Shown: positions 17,061 to 26,570 of the stretch, piece after piece
Position numbering within the stretch: position 1 is the first letter of the stretch
Layout: each line of letters opens with the position of its first letter
Assembly (NCBI GenBank): GCA_017630455.1
Contig: JAGBVG010000006.1
Span: 26,586 to 90,585, forward strand
Length of the DNA: 64,000 nucleotides
Source: Alistipes sp.
GTDB lineage: Bacteria > Bacteroidota > Bacteroidia > Bacteroidales > Rikenellaceae
Direction: 5' to 3'
Translations under genes and position numbers: made by a program
Notes under the pieces: generated by a model
Told to the model about the DNA's origin: nothing
Seen by the model: only the letters and a program-made list of their open reading frames with translations
Databases searched by the model: none

Positions 17061-18473
17061 TTATTTCTTTGCGTGGTGGTGACGACGCTTGCGGAGCTTC
17101 ATCTTCTTGCGATAGTTATCCACCTTGCGCCACACACCCCACACGAGCAATGCGCTGAAAAACAGGATAATACCAATGAGCATACCTGCAGAGAGGTTAT
17201 CACCCTTCACACGCGACCACATCTCGAGCATCTTATCCGTGCGGTCACCCGAATCGTGCATAACACCCGAGCGCGCAATGACACTCATATCGGGATAAAG
17301 CACCGGATCAGCAACCACAGCCTCGGAGCCTTCGATAGGCGTACCATCCTCATTTACAAAGAAGTAGCTCAAGTCGCAGACCTCAGGCTCGGAGTAACAC
17401 AACTCCTCCAACGAGTCGTAGACCTCCTGCGTAGCAACGACACTCACGTAGCCCGTAGCATCCATATTTCGGATGGCATTCTCGGGCATACACATATAGT
17501 CGATGAAGTAGCGCGCAGCACGCAGATTACGCGCATATTTAGGGATTACCCAGCCGTCGAACCAGACGATACTACCCTCCTTAGGCACCTCATAGCCGAG
17601 CTCTACATCCACCTCGCTCGCCTCGTCGATAGCCCATACTGCATCGCCGCTCCACATAAGGTTTATCCACGCCTTCTCCTGCGTCATCATCTCCTTACCG
17701 AAGTCGGCCTCCCAGCCTGCAACAAGCTCCTTCATACGTTTCAAGTAGCTCTCAACCAATGCAATAGACTCATCCGAAGAGTCATACATAAGCTCGTGAA
17801 TGGTATCTATATCGAGACACTCTTCCTCGCCCAAAGTGCCGTTTTCGCGCGCCTCGAGAGTCTTGGCATATATAAGCATCGGCGAATATACATCGCGGAA
17901 AGCATCCTTCACAAAGATCTTATCCTGAAGCCTCTGGTCGAACATCAGAGCCCACGACTGCGCCTCCTCCTTGGTTACGTACGCCTTGTTGTAGAGGATT
18001 CCCGTAGTACCCCACATATATCCCACAGCATAGTCGTTGGGGTCGACACCCTCGGGAGCCTCCAAGAGCGAGAACTGCTCCTTGATGTAGGGCGAGATGC
18101 AGCCGAAGTAGTTGATGTCGCGCTCCGCCATCTCAGCCTCAAACTCTGGAGTGAGGATCGGCAACACCATCTCGTTGCGCATCATACGCTCGATGATATA
18201 CTCCGACGGACATACTACATCGAAATCGGCCTGACCGTTCTCGATTTTCGCGAGCATAACCTCATTGATATCAAAGGTTTGGTAGATAATCTCCACCTCC
18301 TCGCCAGTCTGCTCGTAGTACCACTCCTCGAACTCCACAAGGAGATCCTCATCGATGTAATCGCCCCAGTTGTAGACCTTGAGGATATGGCTGCGACCGT
18401 CGTCACATCCCATCATAGCCACAGCGACAACCATCATCGCCACGCTACGCACTATATTATATAAGTATCGCAT
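17061..18473 (-). CDS. potD: Spermidine/putrescine-binding protein PotD with a C-terminal membrane anchor
   Basis: 470 aa. Binds polyamine in the periplasm and delivers it to PotBC. The N-terminus has a lipobox-like signal (MMVVAVAMMGC) followed by the family signature ILKVYNWGDYIDEDLL. The family continues through QTFDINEVMLAKIENGQADFD, VGYMWGTTGILYN, INLMWSGDAVW and VWFDGWVIP. It is about 120 residues longer than E. coli PotD. The extension carries a transmembrane helix (AGMLIGIILFFSALLVWGVW) and a Lys/Arg/His-rich cytoplasmic tail (KKMKLRKRRHHHAKK), so the protein seems tethered at both ends. The start codon overlaps the potC stop (TAATG), indicating translational coupling. Confidence 0.92.
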   Translation of the reverse strand: MRYLYNIVRSVAMMVVAVAMMGCDDGRSHILKVYNWGDYIDEDLLVEFEEWYYEQTGEEVEIIYQTFDINEVMLAKIENGQADFDVVCPSEYIIERMMRNEMVLPILTPEFEAEMAERDINYFGCISPYIKEQFSLLEAPEGVDPNDYAVGYMWGTTGILYNKAYVTKEEAQSWALMFDQRLQDKIFVKDAFRDVYSPMLIYAKTLEARENGTLGEEECLDIDTIHELMYDSSDESIALVESYLKRMKELVAGWEADFGKEMMTQEKAWINLMWSGDAVWAIDEASEVDVELGYEVPKEGSIVWFDGWVIPKYARNLRAARYFIDYMCMPENAIRNMDATGYVSVVATQEVYDSLEELCYSEPEVCDLSYFFVNEDGTPIEGSEAVVADPVLYPDMSVIARSGVMHDSGDRTDKMLEMWSRVKGDNLSAGMLIGIILFFSALLVWGVWRKVDNYRKKMKLRKRRHHHAKK

Positions 18474-19300
18474 TATCGTCTTGCGGTTTTAGGGTTTATC
18501 TTCTGCGCCTCCTCAGCCTGACGTGCCTGACGTCGTGCACGGATGTTCACAACAACCAAGAGCACCAACACCACTACCAAGATTATGGTCGACAAGGCTC
18601 TAAGTTCCGGTGTGAGACCACCCTTTCGCGCATCTGCATAGATATACGTAGAGAGAGTCTCGAGGCCGTTAGTACCGTTGGTGAAGATCGTAACAGCAAA
18701 GTCGTCGATCGAGAGCGTGAACGCAAGGATAAAGCCCGAGATCATACCTGGACGAATCTCAGGGATGATAACCCTGCGCATAGCCTGCATAGGCGTAGCA
18801 CCGAGGTCGAGTGCCGCCTCGTAGATATTGGGGTTCATCTGCATCAAGCGCGGCATAACGCTGAGCACCACGTATGGCGTACAAAATGTTATATGCGCGA
18901 GGATCACAGTGGCATAACCCTGTGTGATGCCCAACGAGATAAACAGCAAAAAGAGTGAGATACCAGTGATGATATCCGGATTGAGAATCGGAATGTTATT
19001 CACGAAGTTCACAGCCTTACGCTTACCATAGCGCAAGTCGTTGATACCTATGGCTGCAACAGTACCGAGGAGTGTCGACACCGTAGCCGCCACAAAGGCT
19101 ATGAGAAACGTATTCTGGATGGCATCAATGAGCGAATTGTTGACACCGCCCGAGAATAGCGACTCGTACAACTCTGTAGAGAATCCTGTCCAGTTTCCGA
19201 GCACCTTAGACTCTGTGAACGAGAATATTGCGATAATCACAATCGGTGCATAGAGCATCACGAGCAGTAGCACCAAGTAAAGATGTGATAGCTTTCTCAT
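18473..19300 (-). CDS. potC: Polyamine ABC transporter permease PotC
   Basis: 275 aa, about six transmembrane segments (LVLLLVMLYAPIVIIAIFSF first, IILVVVLVLLVVVNI last). The ABC permease EAA loop is YEAALDLGATPMQAMRRVIIPEIRPG. Forms the inner-membrane channel with PotB. The stop codon overlaps the potD start by one base; potB ends 9 bp upstream. The C-terminal tail is basic (RRQARQAEEAQKINPKTARR). Order and spacing make this clearly the second permease. Confidence 0.94.
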   Translation of the reverse strand: MRKLSHLYLVLLLVMLYAPIVIIAIFSFTESKVLGNWTGFSTELYESLFSGGVNNSLIDAIQNTFLIAFVAATVSTLLGTVAAIGINDLRYGKRKAVNFVNNIPILNPDIITGISLFLLFISLGITQGYATVILAHITFCTPYVVLSVMPRLMQMNPNIYEAALDLGATPMQAMRRVIIPEIRPGMISGFILAFTLSIDDFAVTIFTNGTNGLETLSTYIYADARKGGLTPELRALSTIILVVVLVLLVVVNIRARRQARQAEEAQKINPKTARR

Positions 19301-19309
19301 ACGCGCGCG

Positions 19310-20110
19310 TTATAAAATTGTGGCATCGCCTGTGCCCTCGTCCGACGTAGCATCCGTGAAGAGCGAGGTGATACCTATGATTATCAACATAATAAGCGAC
19401 AACGCCGCACCATAGTGCCACATACCGTTGTTGATATTTTCCTGAATCGTAGTACCAAAGAGCTTGATGTTGTTCATCGTGAGCAGCTCCGCAATAGCAA
19501 AGGTCGAGATCGTAGGCATAAAGACCATCATAATGCCACTCACGATACCCGGCATCGACAGCGGAAATACCACACGTCCAAAGACCTGACGCGGCGTAGC
19601 ACCAAGATCCTCGGCAGCCTCGATAAGCGAGGGATCCATCTTCTGCAGCACGTTGTAGATAGGGTAAATCATAAACGGCAGGAAGTTGTAGACCATACCG
19701 AATATTAGCGCACCCTCACCCAGCGGCAGACGCAGGAAGTCGAACAACGCCACAGTAGCCAGCGTACGCACCAACACGTTAATCCACATAGGCAGGATGA
19801 AGAGCATCACCACCAACCTTGCATTCGAGGGCTTCAGCTTCGAGAGCACGTATGCCGCAGGATAGCCCAATACCAAGCATATAATAGTGGTAATCAGCGC
19901 AATACCTATAGAGTATATAAACGTATTTGCCGCTTCGGGCTGGTTGATGAATCGCACGAAGTTCTCCATCGAGAAACCACCGCTCTTCGACTGAAAAGCG
20001 TAGAACATAATCAGCAACAGAGGCATAACGATGAAGATTGCCATAAAGATGACATACGGCAAACTCCACACACGCCTACGCGCCAAGAGTTTCGAAATTC
20101 GCTGTCTCAT
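19310..20110 (-). CDS. potB: Polyamine ABC transporter permease PotB
   Basis: 266 aa with about six transmembrane segments (PYVIFMAIFIVMPLLLIMFYAF first). The EAA loop is LIEAAEDLGATPRQVFGRVVFPLSMPG, the site that docks on the PotA ATPase. Lies 3 bp after potA and 9 bp before potC. Length and motif spacing are normal for the family. Confidence 0.94.
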   Translation of the reverse strand: MRQRISKLLARRRVWSLPYVIFMAIFIVMPLLLIMFYAFQSKSGGFSMENFVRFINQPEAANTFIYSIGIALITTIICLVLGYPAAYVLSKLKPSNARLVVMLFILPMWINVLVRTLATVALFDFLRLPLGEGALIFGMVYNFLPFMIYPIYNVLQKMDPSLIEAAEDLGATPRQVFGRVVFPLSMPGIVSGIMMVFMPTISTFAIAELLTMNNIKLFGTTIQENINNGMWHYGAALSLIMLIIIGITSLFTDATSDEGTGDATIL

Positions 20111-20113
20111 AGG

Positions 20114-21499
20114 CTACTTTATCTCCTTGACAGTTATGTTATTAGGCGCAATCTTGATACCTACCTCATCCAGATCCTCCCACACATCGTGCGTATCGAC
20201 ATAGATAGCCTCACCCTCGTCGGTGTGCACAGTGAGGTGGTAGTGATCACCCTTGTAGAGGATGAAGCGAATAGTACCCCACGACTCACCATCATCGGGA
20301 TCGTCGGTAAGCTCCACAGCCGAAAAGCCGAACGACACATTCACCTTCGCACCCGGCTCAATGCCCTGCACCTCCTTACACTCGAAGGTCTCGCCGAGCA
20401 TCTCGACGTGTGTGGCATCCACGAGACGACCCTCGACATTATTCTCGGTACGTTCCTTACGCATAACGTGGATATCGGCAGGCTTGATCATCATACCCAC
20501 CTCGCTACCAACTTCGAAGGCATTATAATCCTGAATCATAATCTCATAGCCATCTGGTGTCTCCACAAACATTTCATAGTGTACACCCTTGAACGTGCAG
20601 CTCTTAACCCTGCCTGAGAACATCGCAGCCTCGGCATTGCGGATGATATACACATCCTCGGGGCGGATGACAACATCCACCTCCACATTCTCGCCGAAGC
20701 CCTCGTCGATACACTCAAACTCCTTATCCATAAACTTCACCACGCGGTCGCGCACCATCACAGCATTGATGATGTTGCTCTCGCCAATGAAGTCCGCCAC
20801 AAAGGCGTTGCAAGGCTCGTTGTATATATCTGTCGGAGTTCCAATCTGCTGAATCTTACCCTCGTTCATAACAACGATGGTATCCGAAAGTGTCAATGCC
20901 TCCTCCTGGTCGTGGGTCACATATACGAATGTGATGCCAAGGGTGCGGTGCATCTCCTTGAGCTCCATCTGCATATCCTTACGCATCTTGAGGTCGAGAG
21001 CCGCCAAAGGCTCGTCGAGGAGCAACACCTGAGGACGATTGACAATGGCGCGTGCGATAGCCACACGCTGCTGCTGACCTCCCGAGAGCGACTGCACATC
21101 GCGATGCTCATAGTCGGTCATACCCACCATTTTAAGTGCGCGCTTCACCCTCTGTTCTATCTCCTTCTTATCGACCTTCTGCAACTTCAGACCGAAGGCG
21201 ATATTGTCGTAGACATTGTAATTTGGGAATAGCGCATAACGCTGAAATACGGTATTTACAGGACGAAGGTGCGGTGGCACACCTGTCATCCTCTCACCAC
21301 CAATAAGAATCTCGCCTGATGTGGCAGAATTGAATCCTGCAAGCAAACGAAGAAGTGTGGTCTTGCCACAACCCGAAGGGCCGAGAATCGTGAGAAACTC
21401 ACCCTTACGTACTTTCAAACTAACATCATTAAGCACCACCTTATCGGGGAACGACTTGGTGATATTCGAAATCTCGATGATGTAATCAGAGTTCACCAT
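20114..21499 (-). CDS. potA: Polyamine ABC transporter ATP-binding protein PotA
   Basis: 461 aa from the ATG at 21497-21499 ([20 protein letters not shown]). A longer reading frame begins at 21595, but those 32 residues look non-coding and start at the promoter -7 box, so they are rejected. Walker [10 protein letters not shown] (residues 40-48), Q-loop [13 protein letters not shown] signature [13 protein letters not shown], Walker [13 protein letters not shown] and switch His in [13 protein letters not shown] are all intact. The C-terminal part (from about residue 240) holds two TOBE-type beta segments ([31 protein letters not shown]), longer than in E. coli PotA (378 aa). First gene of the operon potA-B-C-D-porin. 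Confidence 0.95.
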   Translation of the reverse strand: MVNSDYIIEISNITKSFPDKVVLNDVSLKVRKGEFLTILGPSGCGKTTLLRLLAGFNSATSGEILIGGERMTGVPPHLRPVNTVFQRYALFPNYNVYDNIAFGLKLQKVDKKEIEQRVKRALKMVGMTDYEHRDVQSLSGGQQQRVAIARAIVNRPQVLLLDEPLAALDLKMRKDMQMELKEMHRTLGITFVYVTHDQEEALTLSDTIVVMNEGKIQQIGTPTDIYNEPCNAFVADFIGESNIINAVMVRDRVVKFMDKEFECIDEGFGENVEVDVVIRPEDVYIIRNAEAAMFSGRVKSCTFKGVHYEMFVETPDGYEIMIQDYNAFEVGSEVGMMIKPADIHVMRKERTENNVEGRLVDATHVEMLGETFECKEVQGIEPGAKVNVSFGFSAVELTDDPDDGESWGTIRFILYKGDHYHLTVHTDEGEAIYVDTHDVWEDLDEVGIKIAPNNITVKEIK

Positions 21500-21592
21500 T
21501 AAGCAAAAAAGTGTATTAGTAGTTACTAAAATATCAACCCTCCCGCGCGCTGTCGACACACAATTGTGTTCCCATACGGAGAGTTTTCGGGA

Positions 21593-21600
21593 CAAAGATA
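21593..21600 (-). promoter_or_regulatory. Promoter -7 element of the pot operon
   Basis: TATCTTTG on the minus strand. The implied start near 21586 gives a leader of about 85 nt before potA. It is back to back with the aminopeptidase promoter. Confidence 0.65.
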
Positions 21601-21621
21601 GAAAAATTACGATAAATTTCG

Positions 21622-21629
21622 TATATTTG
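21622..21629 (+). promoter_or_regulatory. Promoter -7 element of the M1 aminopeptidase gene
   Basis: TATATTTG; the implied start is near 21635, which excludes the in-frame start at 21629 and favours ATG at 21653 or 21662. Confidence 0.7.
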
Positions 21630-21661
21630 TGGATATAAATTCACTTTTTTTGATGATTATT

Positions 21662-24184
21662 ATGAGACTACGAAGCATAACTTTCGCCTTGTTAGCAATT
21701 GCAGCTACGCTGTCGGGGTGCTGCCATAACTCCAACAACGAGATTCTGAGCGGCGTGGACTACACCCTTGCCACCCAGCGCAAGGCAGACATCTCCGACG
21801 TCCGCTACGACATCAACTTCCTAATCCCCAGAGTATTAACCGAATCCGTACTCTGCGATATAGAGATCCGTTTCTCGCTCCACGAGCCTTGCGACGTGCT
21901 CCTCGACTTCCGCGATACGGAGCGCATAACAGAGATAATTTTCAAGGAGATCTCACACTCCGAGCAGTGGCAGTCGTGGCTCCGCAACGAGCATATCGTA
22001 ATACCTCGCGAGATGGTCACCGCAGGAGAAAACGCCATAAGGATACGCACATCGGTCAGCGACCAGTCGCTAAACCGCAACGAGGAGTACCTCTACACGC
22101 TCCTTGTCCCCGATCGTGCACGCACCCTCTTCCCCTGCTTCGACCAGCCCGATATGAAGGCTACATACACCCTCTCGCTCACCCTACCCGAGGAGTGGAC
22201 AGCCGTATCCAACACCTCTATTACAGGTAGCGCCACATCAGAAGAGGGCTATCAAGTGATTGAGTTCGCCCCCACCGAGCCACTCTCGACATACCTATTC
22301 TCGTTCGTTGCTGGCAAGCTCGACAGCACCACCTACGACGATGGCACACACCGCTTTACGGCCTACTACCGCGAGACCGACCCCAAGCGCATCGCGCAGC
22401 TCGACACCATATTTAAGGAGGTGAAATATTCGCTCGAATGGCTCGAGGAGTACACAGGCATCAAATACCCCTTTGGCAAGTACGACTTCATAATGTTGCC
22501 TGGATTCCAGTATGGCGGTATGGAGCACACGGGAGCTACGCTCTACAACGCCGGGCAGATGTTCCTCGGCGAGAATCCGACCCTCGATGAGCTGCTACGC
22601 CGCTCGTCGGTCATTGCACACGAGACTGCACATATGTGGTTCGGCGACTATGTCACTATGCGCTGGTTCGACGATGTATGGACCAAGGAGGTCTTTGCCA
22701 ACTACTTCGCGGCGCGCATCGTGGAGCCACTCTACCCCACCATCGACCACCGCCTGAGCCGCCTGAAGAGCTACACCATATCCGCACTCTCGGAGGATCG
22801 CACCGCTGGCTCCACACCTATACGCCAAGAGCTTGACAATCTGCAAAATGCAGGACTCATCTACGGCCGTATTATCTACAACAAAGCTCCTATTGTGATG
22901 GACAAGATTGTGGAAATTATGGGCGACGAGGCATACCAAAATGGCATCCGCGACTATCTCCGCACCTTCGCATACGGCAACGCCACGTGGCCCGAACTCA
23001 TAGAGATCCTCGACCGCTACACCGATGCTGACCTCCGCACATTCAGCGAGGTGTGGGTACACAGCAACGCCATACCTATTGTGGAGTGTTCGTCAAAGGA
23101 TAACCTCCTCATACTCAAGCAGCGCGACCCACGAAGTAGAGGTCTTCTATGGCCGCAACACCTCACCATACGCGTGGTATACGACGACAGCACCACCGAG
23201 GATGTAAACATCGCCATCGAGGCTGCTCGCACAACCCTCGGGCTACGCAAGCCTATAGCCTACATCATCCCTAACATTTGCGGTCGCGGCTACGGACTAT
23301 TCACCATCCCGGAGCAGAACATCGCGTGGCTTATGACACAGCTTCCCGACCTCGGCGATGACCTTGCTCGCGAGGCTACATTGGTCAATCTCCACGAACT
23401 ATACAAGTGGGGATATATCAATAAGAATCAGTGGCTTGCGACGCTTACCGACGCTCTTACCAAGGAGCACAACTACCTCATTGCCTCGACGATTTGCGAC
23501 TACCTATCTGAGCCTGTTGCGACACTCAAGGCACGCGAAATAGAGGAGCGACTTTGGCATATCGCAACCACACACCCCCTCACCTCGCTGCGCCGCAAGC
23601 TGATTACCACACTCGCACACGCCCACACCGCCCCAGCTGTCACCGAGGCCCTCTACACCCTCTGGCAGGCTAATGGCGCAACGTGGCTCTCGGAGCAGGA
23701 GCAGTTTACCACGCTCAGCGATGACGACGCTATGACCTTGGCTTACGAGCTGGCACTGCGTATGCCCGAGCTTCAGGCGGAGATCATAACCACACAGCGC
23801 GCACGCATCACCAACCCCGACCGTCTACGCGAATTTGACTATATTTCTCGCGGCACAGCCCCCGACACCGCCACACGCGACGCACTCTTTGCCGAGCTTC
23901 TCACCTCCGAGGCACGCCGCACCGAGCCGTGGGCTGCAGCGCTGCTGAAACTCCTTAATCACCACACCCGCGAGGCTGAGGCACTGAAATATATACTTCC
24001 TGGTCTTGAGGAGCTTACCGAGGTGCAGCGCACGGGCGACATCTTCTTCCCTTCGAACTGGTGCAAAGCTCTCCTTGGCAACCACCACAGCCCCGAGGCA
24101 CGTGCCATCGTGGAGCGTTTCCTCGCCGACAACCCCGACTACTCACCGCTGCTGCGCTCCAAGATTCTCCAGGCGTTGGAGTAG
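21662..24184 (+). CDS. M1-family zinc aminopeptidase, lipoprotein
   Basis: 840 aa from ATG 21662 (an alternative ATG is at 21653). Signal peptide and lipobox LSGC place Cys20 as the lipidated residue. The exopeptidase motif is GGMEHTG (GAMEN equivalent). The zinc site is HETAH-X18-E with His320, Glu321, His324 and Glu343 (HETAHMWFGD ... WTKEVFANYFA). The catalytic Tyr region follows (LIYGRIIYNKAPIVM). The C-terminal half is a helical ERAP1_C-like domain. It removes N-terminal residues from peptides, probably in the periplasm or at the cell surface, fitting peptide use by gut Bacteroidales. It stands alone, divergent from pot. Confidence 0.93.
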   Translation: MRLRSITFALLAIAATLSGCCHNSNNEILSGVDYTLATQRKADISDVRYDINFLIPRVLTESVLCDIEIRFSLHEPCDVLLDFRDTERITEIIFKEISHSEQWQSWLRNEHIVIPREMVTAGENAIRIRTSVSDQSLNRNEEYLYTLLVPDRARTLFPCFDQPDMKATYTLSLTLPEEWTAVSNTSITGSATSEEGYQVIEFAPTEPLSTYLFSFVAGKLDSTTYDDGTHRFTAYYRETDPKRIAQLDTIFKEVKYSLEWLEEYTGIKYPFGKYDFIMLPGFQYGGMEHTGATLYNAGQMFLGENPTLDELLRRSSVIAHETAHMWFGDYVTMRWFDDVWTKEVFANYFAARIVEPLYPTIDHRLSRLKSYTISALSEDRTAGSTPIRQELDNLQNAGLIYGRIIYNKAPIVMDKIVEIMGDEAYQNGIRDYLRTFAYGNATWPELIEILDRYTDADLRTFSEVWVHSNAIPIVECSSKDNLLILKQRDPRSRGLLWPQHLTIRVVYDDSTTEDVNIAIEAARTTLGLRKPIAYIIPNICGRGYGLFTIPEQNIAWLMTQLPDLGDDLAREATLVNLHELYKWGYINKNQWLATLTDALTKEHNYLIASTICDYLSEPVATLKAREIEERLWHIATTHPLTSLRRKLITTLAHAHTAPAVTEALYTLWQANGATWLSEQEQFTTLSDDDAMTLAYELALRMPELQAEIITTQRARITNPDRLREFDYISRGTAPDTATRDALFAELLTSEARRTEPWAAALLKLLNHHTREAEALKYILPGLEELTEVQRTGDIFFPSNWCKALLGNHHSPEARAIVERFLADNPDYSPLLRSKILQALE

Positions 24185-24204
24185 CGACAGATACTACAAA
24201 CAAC

Positions 24205-24232
24205 AAGGGCCTCACCACTCGGTGAAGCCCTT
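24205..24232. terminator. Terminator between converging genes
   Basis: AAGGGCCTCACC pairs with GGTGAAGCCCTT around ACTC (one mismatch-type wobble). It separates the aminopeptidase from the leftward nfn genes. Confidence 0.8.
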
Positions 24233-24254
24233 ATTAGTTATATAGGTGTATCAA

Positions 24255-25646
24255 TTACAAACCCTTGATATACTCATCAATAGCTTTAGCCGCCTTACGT
24301 CCCGCTCCCATCGCAAGAATTACTGTCGCAGCACCTGTAACAGCATCACCACCAGCAAATACTCCTGGGCGTGATGTAGCACCTACCTCCGATGCCTCGA
24401 TACAACCACGACGGTTGATGTTCAAGCCCGACGTTGTAGAGGCGATAAGAGGATTTGGCGATGTACCGAGAGCCATAATCACTACGTCGCAATCGATGGT
24501 GAAGTCCGAGCCTGCCTTCTCCTGTGGTGAGCGACGACCCGAAGCATCAGGCTCGCCAAGCTCCATCTCCACGCAGTTGATACCCTTCACCCAGCCATCC
24601 TCAGTGCCGAGGATATGCGTAGGGTTGGTGAGCATACGGAACTCGATGCCCTCCTCCTTGGCGTGGTGCACCTCCTCCTTACGTGCAGGAAGCTCCGCCT
24701 CGCCACGACGGTAGACGATAACAGCCTCAGCACCAAGACGCTTTGCAGTACGCACAGCATCCATAGCCACGTTACCACCACCCACGACAACAACCTTGCG
24801 ACCTACGTAGACAGGCGTATCGTTATGCTCAGGATCCCAAGCACCCATAAGGTTTACACGTGTAAGGAACTCATTTGCCGAGAGCACACCATTGAGGTTT
24901 TCGCCCTCGATACCCATAAAGCGTGGCAGACCAGCTCCCGAGCCTACGAAAACAGCGTCGTAGCCCTCCTCGTCGAGGAGTGAGTCGATGGTCATAGTGC
25001 GACCGATGATAACATCTGTCTCGAACTTCACGCCGAGCTTCTTAACCTCGTCGATCTCACGTGCCACAACACGATTCTTAGGCAAACGGAACTCAGGAAT
25101 ACCGTATGACAACACGCCACCTAAGCGGTGCAACGCCTCGAAAACATCGACCTTATAGCCCATCTTTGCCAAGTCACTGGCGCACGCCAAGCCTGCAGGA
25201 CCACTACCTACAACAGCCACACGGCGACCATTAGGTTCTATCACCACGCCCTCGACCTCTGCCGAGTGGTCCAAAGCCCAGTCACCTACAAAGCGCTCCA
25301 ACTTACCGATAGCCACAGGCTCGCCCTTGATACCGAGCACACACGAGCCCTCGCACTGCGACTCCTGAGGACATACACGACCGCAGATAGATGGCAATGA
25401 GCTATCCTTGTGGATTGCATCGGCAGCAGCACGAATATCACCCTCGGTGAGGTGGTGGATAAACTCTGGAATGCTGATATTCACAGGACAAGCTGCCACA
25501 CAGCGTGGATTCTTACAATTCAAGCATCGTGAAGCCTCCAACAAAGCCTCCTCCCAGTTGTAACCATAGCATACCTCCTCAAAATTTGTGGCACGCACCT
25601 TTGGATCTTGTTCGCGCACTGGGACGCGTGGTATCTTATTCGCCAT
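24255..25646 (-). CDS. nfnB: NADPH-dependent glutamate synthase-like / ferredoxin:NADP+ oxidoreductase large subunit
   Basis: 463 aa. The N-terminal part has two Cys-rich [4Fe-4S] motifs (CLNCKNPRCVAACP; CGRVCPQESQCEGSC). A two-dinucleotide-fold flavoprotein follows with the FAD motif VAVVGSGPAGLACASDLAKMG and the NADPH motif VVVVGGGNVAMDAVRTAKRLG. It belongs to the GltD/SudA/NfnB family. Alone it could be read as the glutamate synthase small chain, but it overlaps by 11 bp an upstream gene for the matching FAD/[2Fe-2S] partner. That pairing marks an NfnAB-type complex (electron transfer between NADPH, NADH and ferredoxin). No gltB is present here. Confidence 0.9.
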   Translation of the reverse strand: MANKIPRVPVREQDPKVRATNFEEVCYGYNWEEALLEASRCLNCKNPRCVAACPVNISIPEFIHHLTEGDIRAAADAIHKDSSLPSICGRVCPQESQCEGSCVLGIKGEPVAIGKLERFVGDWALDHSAEVEGVVIEPNGRRVAVVGSGPAGLACASDLAKMGYKVDVFEALHRLGGVLSYGIPEFRLPKNRVVAREIDEVKKLGVKFETDVIIGRTMTIDSLLDEEGYDAVFVGSGAGLPRFMGIEGENLNGVLSANEFLTRVNLMGAWDPEHNDTPVYVGRKVVVVGGGNVAMDAVRTAKRLGAEAVIVYRRGEAELPARKEEVHHAKEEGIEFRMLTNPTHILGTEDGWVKGINCVEMELGEPDASGRRSPQEKAGSDFTIDCDVVIMALGTSPNPLIASTTSGLNINRRGCIEASEVGATSRPGVFAGGDAVTGAATVILAMGAGRKAAKAIDEYIKGL

Positions 25647-26502
25647 AACACTTGCAATCTTTATGTTCGTGATTCTCTACTGCAGTTCTCTCCTGTGTGC
25701 GGTACATAGCCTGACGACGCATAGCCTCGTCGAAGTCCACCTGGTGACCATCGAACTCTGGGCCGTCAACACACGTAAAGAGTGTCTTACCACCTACCGA
25801 TACGCGGCAAGCGCCACACATACCCGTGCCATCCACCATCAAGGCGTTGAGCGACACGGTAGTCTGGAGACCCCAAGGCTTGGTAGTGAGACATACGAAT
25901 TTCATCATAATCATAGGGCCGATGCAGATACACTCGTCGTACTTCTTACCCTGCTTCACAACAAGCTCCTCGAGGAGACCTGTAACCATACCCTTGTAGC
26001 CCTCCGAGCCATCGTCGGTTGCGATGTGTACGTTGGCAATCTTGCGCATCTCCTCGATGTAGATGAGCATATTCTTACTCTTAGCGCCGATGATAACATC
26101 ACACTCCACGCCCTGCTCGTGCAGCCACTTCACCTGTGGGTAGACTGGTGCAGTACCTACACCACCCGCCACGAAGATATACTTACGAGCCTTGAGCTCC
26201 TCCTTAGGCATATTTACGAACTCCGATGGGCGGCCCAATGGGCCTGCGAAATCGGCCAACGCCTCACCAACCTCCAAAGCACAAATCTTCTTGGTAGAGA
26301 AACCGATGGTCTGTGTAACGATTGTTACCGTACCCGCCTCGACATCATAGTCGGCAATGGTGAGAGGAATACGCTCACCACCCTCGTTGGTACGAACAAT
26401 GACAAACTGTCCTGGCTTTGCAGAACGTGCAACACGCTCAGCGGCAATCTTCATCTCATAGATATTTTCTGCCAACTTGCGTTTTTCTACAATTTTAAAC
26501 AT
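25636..26502 (-). CDS. nfnA: Ferredoxin-NADP reductase-type FAD/[2Fe-2S] subunit
   Basis: 288 aa. An FNR-like FAD-binding barrel (KPGQFVIVRTNEGGERIPLTIAD) is followed by an NAD-binding domain (FVAGGVGTAPVYPQVKWL). The C-terminal [2Fe-2S] motif is CGACRVSVGGKTLFTCVDGPEFDG (CxxC-x11-C). This is the arrangement of NfnA/SudB and of the dihydroorotate dehydrogenase electron-transfer subunit PyrK. The C-terminal tail is His/Cys-rich (ENHEHKDCKCYGE) and its coding end overlaps the nfnB start. No pyrD is adjacent, which favours Nfn over PyrK. Known family members bifurcate electrons from NADPH to ferredoxin and NAD+; that activity is inferred here. Confidence 0.88.
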   Translation of the reverse strand: MFKIVEKRKLAENIYEMKIAAERVARSAKPGQFVIVRTNEGGERIPLTIADYDVEAGTVTIVTQTIGFSTKKICALEVGEALADFAGPLGRPSEFVNMPKEELKARKYIFVAGGVGTAPVYPQVKWLHEQGVECDVIIGAKSKNMLIYIEEMRKIANVHIATDDGSEGYKGMVTGLLEELVVKQGKKYDECICIGPMIMMKFVCLTTKPWGLQTTVSLNALMVDGTGMCGACRVSVGGKTLFTCVDGPEFDGHQVDFDEAMRRQAMYRTQERTAVENHEHKDCKCYGE

Positions 26503-26570
26503 CTTTTTAGTTTATCTTTTTAGTTGTATATTGTCTGTGTCCTCTGTTTGCATCCCTTGCTACGCATCCC

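Noticed and set aside
17073-18464. Plus-strand ORF of 463 codons
   Set aside because: Antisense to potD along its whole length; composition is that of a reverse frame.
21500-21595. N-terminal extension of PotA
   Set aside because: The extension starts in the promoter -7 box and does not resemble ABC proteins; the family start pattern begins at 21499.
24255-25646. Stand-alone glutamate synthase small subunit
   Set aside because: The overlap with a FAD/[2Fe-2S] partner and lack of a large subunit gene favour an NfnB-type role.
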